Assembly: GCA_036005185.1 (NCBI GenBank)
Contig: DASYQS010000059.1
Span: forward strand, 62,001 to 126,000
Length of the DNA stretch: 64,000 bases
From: VBAU01 sp036005185
Lineage (GTDB): Bacteria; Bacteroidota; Bacteroidia; Chitinophagales; Chitinophagaceae
Direction: 5' to 3'
Under the pieces are notes generated by a model. It saw nothing but the letters and a program-made list of their open reading frames with translations, had not been told where the DNA came from and did not search any database. The translations under genes were made by a program, and so were the position numbers. This document shows, in pieces, positions 59,806 through 64,000 of this stretch (positions are counted from its first letter, which is position 1; the number at the start of each line of letters is the position of its first letter).

Positions 59806-60612
59806 ATGCCAACTAAAAAACCTGCCCGTCCAAAAGGCGGGAAACCAGCCCCTAAAAAGGCTATAAAGCCGGCAAAAAAAGCATCACCGAAAAAAGCGAT
59901 TGCCAAAAAGCCAGCAAAACCCGCGCCTAAAAAAGGAGCATTAAAAAAGCCTGCCGTCAAAAAATCGGTAGCCAAAAAGCCTGTGGCAAAAATAGTTTCA
60001 AAAAAGTCTGAACCTAAGGTGAACAAACCTGTTGTAAAAGAGCAGGCGCCTGTTAAGAAGCATGAAACACCTGCAAAGTCTTTAGTATCAGTAAAACCTA
60101 CAATCAAACCTATATTGAAAAAGGAACCTCCGAAACCCATGAAAGTGGTAATACCGAAAACCACAACCCGATCAGTAAAAAAATATGAACCTGAATTTAC
60201 AAAATCAGTACTAGACACGCCTATGAATGAAAACACTGGCCCTACACAACGTTACTCCGATGCTGACCTCGAAGAGTTCAGAGAGTTGATCACTAAAAAG
60301 TTGGATGCTGCAAAAAAGGAATTAGCTTATCTGCAGGGTCTGATAACCCGTAAAGATGAGGCTGGTGATATGGAGGATGCCCGCTACATGACAATGGAAG
60401 ACGGTAGTGTAAGCATGGAAAGAGAGCAGCTGAGTCAAATGGCCAGCCGGCAAATTCAATTCATTGATCATCTTGAAAAAGCAATGATGAGGATTGAAAA
60501 TAAAACTTATGGAATTTGCCGTGTTACCGGAAAGCTGATTGATAAAGCCCGTCTACGTGCTGTACCTCACGCTACATTAAGCATTGAGGCAAAGCAAATG
60601 ATGAATAAATAA
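59806..60612 (+). CDS. DksA/TraR-like protein with histone-H1-like N-terminal tail
   Basis: 268 aa. Residues 1 to about 120 are Lys/Pro/Ala repeats (KKPAKPAPKKG, AKKASPKK), similar to histone H1 tails and expected to bind DNA or RNA. Residues about 150-268 form the DksA/TraR coiled coil and a degenerate C-terminal finger (TYGICRVTGKLIDKARLRAVPHATLSIEAK). Only one of the four zinc Cys is left, as is common in Bacteroidota. DksA proteins act on RNA polymerase; here the tail may add nucleic-acid binding. It follows ileS by 4 nt. Confidence 0.85.
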   Translation: MPTKKPARPKGGKPAPKKAIKPAKKASPKKAIAKKPAKPAPKKGALKKPAVKKSVAKKPVAKIVSKKSEPKVNKPVVKEQAPVKKHETPAKSLVSVKPTIKPILKKEPPKPMKVVIPKTTTRSVKKYEPEFTKSVLDTPMNENTGPTQRYSDADLEEFRELITKKLDAAKKELAYLQGLITRKDEAGDMEDARYMTMEDGSVSMEREQLSQMASRQIQFIDHLEKAMMRIENKTYGICRVTGKLIDKARLRAVPHATLSIEAKQMMNK

Positions 60613-60632
60613 GAGAAAAAATTTATAAAAAG

Positions 60633-60659
60633 AATCCCGTCGCGAGTCGGGATTTTTTG
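60633..60659 (+). terminator. Terminator of the ileS-DksA-like operon
   Basis: AATCCCG (60633-60639) and CGGGATT (60648-60654) with an 8-nt loop, followed by TTTTT. Placed 20 nt after the stop. Confidence 0.8.
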
Positions 60660-60732
60660 CTGCCCGTAAGTGAATAACTTTTACCTTGCTGCCATGATTT
60701 AATACTCCCCATTTTTAAGAGACTCATAAGGC

Positions 60733-61212
60733 ATGACCATACATTTCTCTTACGATAAACGCCAAGTAATGCAGGCTTTGCGCTATCATTTCATCAGCCG
60801 GCCGGAGATCAGGATCATGCTTATTGTTGTAAATGTTTTCGCCTTGCTATGCGCCATCTTATATTATTTTAAAAGGATTACCTCGCTTGCCGTATTGACC
60901 GGATCGTTTATGTGGTTTTTTTTAATGATCAGCTTTTGGTTTGTTATGCCCGCACTGGTTTATAGAAGAGCGGCTACTTTTAAAGACAGCTTTACCATGA
61001 AATTTGATGAGCAAGGATTTTCGTTGGGCAACGAAAGAGGGTCAAGGGCATGGCCATGGAAAGCGCTTAGCACATTTATGGAAACTCCTAATTTTTTCCA
61101 TTTGTATTTTGACAGCCGTTCATTTTTCCTGGTTCCCAAAAATAGTTTTAGCGATAGCGATGAAATTTATGAATTAAGACAATTATTGAAGGCAAAGATC
61201 AGGAAGAATTAG
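60733..61212 (+). CDS. YcxB-like membrane protein
   Basis: 159 aa. Two adjacent membrane helices (about residues 28-48 and 54-75) lie in the N-terminal half. A soluble C-terminal YcxB-like domain follows (FDEQGFSLGNERGSRAWPWKALSTFMETPNFFHLYFDSRSFFLVPKNSF). The family has no known function; similar proteins carry a PH-like fold. It lies alone after the terminator. Confidence 0.7.
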   Translation: MTIHFSYDKRQVMQALRYHFISRPEIRIMLIVVNVFALLCAILYYFKRITSLAVLTGSFMWFFLMISFWFVMPALVYRRAATFKDSFTMKFDEQGFSLGNERGSRAWPWKALSTFMETPNFFHLYFDSRSFFLVPKNSFSDSDEIYELRQLLKAKIRKN

Positions 61213-61215
61213 ACA

Positions 61216-61290
61216 GTCAAAAGTAGAAAGGCAAAACTTAAAATAGACTCCCAGCTTTTTTACTTTTGAATTTTTGACGTCAGATTTCAG
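61216..61290. repeat. Period-7 inverted element (word GTCAAAA) after the YcxB-like gene
   Basis: The left arm (61216-61243) has GTCAAAA, GTAGAAA, GGCAAAA, CTTAAAA. The right arm (61256-61290) has the facing words TTTTTTA, CTTTTGA, ATTTTTG. It starts 3 nt after the YcxB stop and ends 15 nt before the LuxR-type gene. Confidence 0.7.
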
Positions 61291-61305
61291 AACTATCTTA
61301 GTCTT

Positions 61306-61746
61306 ATGCGTTCCATTATCATTGGCTTTGGCTTGCTCATACTTTGTCTTCTTATTCTTTTTCAGATAGGCGAAGTAAATTTTATAAAAGGGAATGTAAA
61401 GCTTGAGGTGATTGTAGCTATAGTTGCCTTTATCTTCTTTTTTGTAGGCCTTTATTTTAATTACCAATCCCAGAAAAAAGCGGCCGCTGAAAAACTTTCA
61501 TCCAATCAGTTTACGGACGAAAATCAAATTGATTATGACCAATTAAAAAGAACTGGACTTACTCAGCGGGAACATGAAGTATTAATAAAAATGGCAAAGG
61601 GCTTAAGCAATCAGGAAATTGCTAATGAATTATATCTTTCGGAGAGCACAATCAAAACGCATGTTTCAAACATTCTTTTCAAGCTGGATGCAAAACGCCG
61701 AACGCAGGCAATACAGGCTGCTAAGCAATTAAAAATTGTTCCTTAA
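61306..61746 (+). CDS. Membrane-anchored LuxR-type HTH regulator
   Basis: 146 aa. Two N-terminal hydrophobic helices (about residues 1-19 and 28-46) lead to a short linker. The C-terminal LuxR/GerE HTH follows (LTQREHEVLIKMAKGLSNQEIANELYLSESTIKTHVSNILFKLDAKRRTQAI). It has no receiver domain, so it may sense a membrane signal directly. It is followed by two direct repeats and the DUF4199 gene, which it may regulate. Confidence 0.85.
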   Translation: MRSIIIGFGLLILCLLILFQIGEVNFIKGNVKLEVIVAIVAFIFFFVGLYFNYQSQKKAAAEKLSSNQFTDENQIDYDQLKRTGLTQREHEVLIKMAKGLSNQEIANELYLSESTIKTHVSNILFKLDAKRRTQAIQAAKQLKIVP

Positions 61747-61761
61747 AGCTAAAGTATCAGT

Positions 61762-61794
61762 TATTTCATACTCAGGGATGAGGTATTTCATACT
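61762..61794 (+). promoter_or_regulatory. Direct repeats TATTTCATACT, 22 bp apart
   Basis: Two identical 11-mers at 61762-61772 and 61784-61794 lie between the LuxR-type gene and the DUF4199 gene. They are bracketed by an inverted CTAAAGTAT (61749-61757) / ATACTTTAG (61790-61798). A 22-bp spacing puts them on the same DNA face, as for paired regulator binding sites. Confidence 0.5.
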
Positions 61795-61847
61795 TTAGTA
61801 TGACAACGACAGGGGTCGCTTGCATTAGTTTGCATAAAAAATTTTTT

Positions 61848-62372
61848 ATGAAATCAACAGCTTTCCGCTACGGCTTATATGGAACATTAGTAGTTCTTGC
61901 CTCAGGAATCATTCAGTTTATCGTATTTCCTAAATGCAATTTTAAGGTGCAGGAGGTAATTGGCTATTTAACTATACTCCTGTCAATGATCTTTGTTTTT
62001 ATTGGAATCCGGCACTATCGTAATTATATAAATAATGGTGAGCTTAGTTTTGGCCAGGGCCTGAAAGTAGGTACGTTGATTGTTTTAATACCATCTGTAT
62101 TTTTTGGGTTATTTGATATTTTTTATGCAAAAGTTCTAAACCCAAAATGGGGACAGGATTATCTTGAGTATTATTCGCAGCAGCTTAAAGAAAACACTCC
62201 TCCGGAAAAATTACAGCCTGCATTGGATAAGCTCCAATCACAAATGCAAATGTTCAGTAATCCAGTTATGCAATTTTTGATCATGTTCGGAACTGTGTTT
62301 GTGATTGGATTTATTGTTGCTATTATTTCTGCTCTTGCATTGAGAAGAAGAAAAAGCCCTTCCTTGGCCTGA
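61848..62372 (+). CDS. DUF4199-family membrane protein
   Basis: 174 aa from the ATG at 61848 (MKSTAFRYGLYGTLVVLASG), just after the direct repeats; a longer frame to 61800 is not supported. Four hydrophobic helices, two on each side of a soluble segment, with GELSFGQGLKVGTLIVLI and the C-terminal basic tail. DUF4199 is common in Bacteroidota and has no known function. Confidence 0.85.
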   Translation: MKSTAFRYGLYGTLVVLASGIIQFIVFPKCNFKVQEVIGYLTILLSMIFVFIGIRHYRNYINNGELSFGQGLKVGTLIVLIPSVFFGLFDIFYAKVLNPKWGQDYLEYYSQQLKENTPPEKLQPALDKLQSQMQMFSNPVMQFLIMFGTVFVIGFIVAIISALALRRRKSPSLA

Positions 62373-62416
62373 ATCGTTTTAAAACTTAACACATCAGTTT
62401 AATAAAAACTATTAGT

Positions 62417-62824
62417 ATGAAAATCGTTGTAACAAGTGTAATGGTTGACAACCAGGATAAAGCCCTGAAATTTTATACGGAAGTTTTAGGCTTTGTAAAA
62501 AAAACAGAAATACCATTGGGCGAAGCTAAATGGTTAACTGTCGTATCTCCAGAAGACCAAAATGGCACAGAGTTGCTTCTTGAACCAGACTGGAACGCTG
62601 CAATTCAGATCAATGGTAAACCAGCTGCTAAGGAATTTAAAAAAATCCTTGTTGAGGCTGGCATACCCTATACCTCATTTGGTGTTGATAATATTCAAAC
62701 CGAATACGAACGAATGAAAAGGCTTGGTGTAAAGTTTACAATGGCGCCAACAAAAATGGGCCCGGTAACTGTTGCAGTATTTGATGATACTTGCGGCAAC
62801 CTGATTCAAATAGCACAGAAATAA
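62417..62824 (+). CDS. VOC-family (glyoxalase-like) protein
   Basis: 135 aa with one VOC module pair. KIVVTSVMVDNQDKALKFYTEVLGFVKKTEIPLGEAKWLTVVSPED and the C-terminal GPVTVAVFDDTCGNLIQIAQK are typical. Members are glyoxalase, dioxygenase or resistance enzymes; nothing here fixes the substrate. It is the first of three VOC genes. Confidence 0.88.
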   Translation: MKIVVTSVMVDNQDKALKFYTEVLGFVKKTEIPLGEAKWLTVVSPEDQNGTELLLEPDWNAAIQINGKPAAKEFKKILVEAGIPYTSFGVDNIQTEYERMKRLGVKFTMAPTKMGPVTVAVFDDTCGNLIQIAQK

Positions 62825-62856
62825 TAAATTCTTATTTACTTAAAGCAAATATTACA

Positions 62857-63627
62857 ATGCAACTCGATTTACCGAAACCAATGCTGGGAGAAATTTCTGC
62901 ATTGACCATCACTTCTCCCGATCTCGAAACTTCACTGCAATACTATCAGAAACTTGGATTCAAAGAAATAATGAGAATGGATTTCCCCTTCCCATGGATC
63001 CAAATAACGGATGATGCTTTACTAATTATGCTGCGAAAAGATAATAATCCTTACTTGGCATTGACATATTATGTAAAAGAAATTGAGAAGGTAGTTGCTG
63101 AGGTAGAAAGCAAGGAAATTGAATTTATTTCAAGACCAAAACCATCCGATTTTGTGAAGCGGTATCTTTTTAAAAGCCCCGATGGACTAAATGTGAGTTT
63201 AGTGGGCATCCCGGATGGATTTTCAAAGCCCGCTGGCAGAACTATGCTTGACATGGATCAGTCCGATTATTTTAAACCTGAAACTTATACCAATAAAACA
63301 ATCGGCATGTTTGGAGAACTTGCTCATCCGGTTTTAAATCTTGACTCCTCTATTCAATTCTGGGAAAAAATTGGATTTAAGGTGTTATCAAAATTTACAT
63401 CGCCTTATCTCTGGGCCATTCTTTCAGACGGATTATCCATTATTGGCTTGCATGAGACGACACAGTACCAACATCCGGCTCCTACTTTCTTTGCTGCTGA
63501 TATGAAAGACAAAATTGAGAATCTAAAAAAACAGGGTCTGGAAAATTATCAGGAAACGGGGCCATCAAATATTATTTTAACAACTCCCGAACAACAACAC
63601 ATTTTTCTTTTCAAATTAGGAATGTAA
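62857..63627 (+). CDS. Two-domain VOC-family protein
   Basis: 256 aa from the ATG at 62857 (MQLDLPKPMLGEISALTIT), since the upstream in-frame start overlaps the previous gene. It has two tandem VOC domains, about residues 10-125 and 145-256 (FGELAHPVLNLDSSIQFWEKIGFKVLSK). Substrate unknown. It follows the first VOC gene by 32 nt. Confidence 0.82.
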   Translation: MQLDLPKPMLGEISALTITSPDLETSLQYYQKLGFKEIMRMDFPFPWIQITDDALLIMLRKDNNPYLALTYYVKEIEKVVAEVESKEIEFISRPKPSDFVKRYLFKSPDGLNVSLVGIPDGFSKPAGRTMLDMDQSDYFKPETYTNKTIGMFGELAHPVLNLDSSIQFWEKIGFKVLSKFTSPYLWAILSDGLSIIGLHETTQYQHPAPTFFAADMKDKIENLKKQGLENYQETGPSNIILTTPEQQHIFLFKLGM

Positions 63628-63630
63628 TAA

Positions 63631-63661
63631 TTCATGCCCCGGTTTTAAACCGTGGCATGAA
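63631..63661. repeat. 15-bp inverted repeat after the VOC gene
   Basis: TTCATGCCCCGGTTT and AAACCGTGGCATGAA around one T, with one mismatch. It starts 3 nt after the stop at 63627 and is probably a terminator or a dispersed intergenic repeat; no U tract follows. Confidence 0.6.
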
Positions 63662-63675
63662 TAAAAATAAAAATC

Positions 63676-64000
63676 ATGAAAAAAGTAACAGGCAATAGGC
63701 GGCATTTTTTTTTAAAACAAAAGATGCAAAAAAGCTAAGTGAAGGGTATGTAAAACATCTTGGCTTTAAACAAAGTGATGATGCAGGAATTTTATTTGAA
63801 TGGAGAAATACGGACGGGCAAACCGGAGGAAAAAGGCTACACGGTGTGGGGAGCTTTTAAAGAGAACACAACTTACTTTCAACCCTCGCAAAAAGATTTT
63901 ATGATCAATTTGCGTGTTGAAAATCTCGAATTGCTGATCGAACAATTAAGGAAGGATGGCCTAGAGGTGATAGGTGAAATTGAGAAATATGAATACGGAA
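63676..64000 (+). pseudogene. VOC-family gene broken by three frameshifts (partial)
   Basis: Starting at the ATG at 63676, the intended product reads MKKVTG, then IGGIFF, KTKDAKKLSE, HLGFKQSDDAGILFEWRN, and GYTVWGAFKENTTYFQPSQK onward, with each block in a different frame. The breaks are an extra A at about 63694, an extra T in the run 63705-63713 and an extra A in 63830-63834. The conserved Trp before YVKHLG is Gly. The gene runs off the window at 64000. It could be a true pseudogene or a stretch of poor sequence. Confidence 0.75.

Noticed and set aside
14853..61290. Period-7 arrays as CRISPR or ordinary microsatellites
   Set aside because: There are no unique spacers of CRISPR size, and the words differ between loci while the period stays 7; microsatellites would keep one word.
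1..64000. tRNA, rRNA, phage or transposase genes
   Set aside because: No cloverleaf or conserved rRNA segment and no integrase or transposase motif was seen in the intergenic DNA or the coding regions.

Overview
The window looks like chromosomal DNA from a low-GC member of the Bacteroidota, most likely the Chitinophagaceae. The evidence is the gliding-motility genes gldF and gldG, type IX secretion (T9SS) C-terminal sorting domains, a MurF-Alr fusion, a GH97 glycosidase, RprY-like regulation, a ribosomal THX gene, and promoters of the Bacteroidetes TAnnTTTG (-7) type with few Shine-Dalgarno sites. I see no phage, integrase, transposase, CRISPR array, rRNA or tRNA.

Layout. 1-7.3 kb: the 3' end of leuS, an exported nuclease/phosphatase-fold protein, a cytoplasmic M23-type peptidase, an exported Gfo/Idh/MocA oxidoreductase and two NAD(P)-binding proteins, with two short decayed gene remnants between them. 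7.4-20.3 kb: ruvB, a chimeric propeller/T9SS protein, an orphan OmpR-type regulator, a GroES-like protein, a HerA-like ATPase, an SPFH protein, pyrH, a coiled-coil protein, pdxH, THX, HU, exonuclease III and a LOG protein. 20.4-33.1 kb: a GH97 alpha-glucosidase, an MFS transporter, a HAD hydrolase, an RDD protein, murF-alr, a TerC-type protein, gldG and gldF, a polyproline secreted protein, and an IscA/IscS pair. 33.3-39.7 kb: methylmalonyl-CoA epimerase, a T9SS cargo protein, acpP-fabF-rnc, a GNAT, a lone ABC ATPase and lpxA. 40-44.7 kb: an iron-uptake island (AraC regulator, PepSY protein, TonB receptor). 44.8-56.1 kb: a complete protoheme pathway, with hemA-hemC-hemD-hemE-hemF-(thiamine-binding protein)-hemB-(four-helix-bundle protein)-hemL on the minus strand, hemH-hemJ divergent from it, and hemN convergent and frameshifted. 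56.4-64 kb: ileS, a DksA-like protein with a histone-H1-like tail, a membrane-anchored LuxR-type regulator, a DUF4199 protein and three VOC-family genes, the last broken.

The most unusual signal is a family of short intergenic arrays with a strict 7-nt period. Every locus uses its own 7-nt word (for example ATGAGTA, GTGAATA, AACCAGT, TAAAAAG, GAATTCA, GATAAAA), and many loci carry the array as two facing inverted arms. I count eleven loci. Many abut or even supply stop codons, one lies in frame inside ileS, and one pair encloses a gene for a four-helix-bundle (S23/IVP-like) protein in the middle of the heme operon. That layout resembles the stem-enclosed ORFs of 23S rRNA intervening sequences. 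I propose it as a mobile or RNA-processing element family. This is inference from sequence layout only.

Other points of interest are palindromic GCCTGCC/GGCAGGC repeats (one in frame in murF), a second repeat inserted in frame in ileS, a Fur-box-like core between hemA and hemH, and a five-cysteine sensor region in the iron-island AraC regulator.
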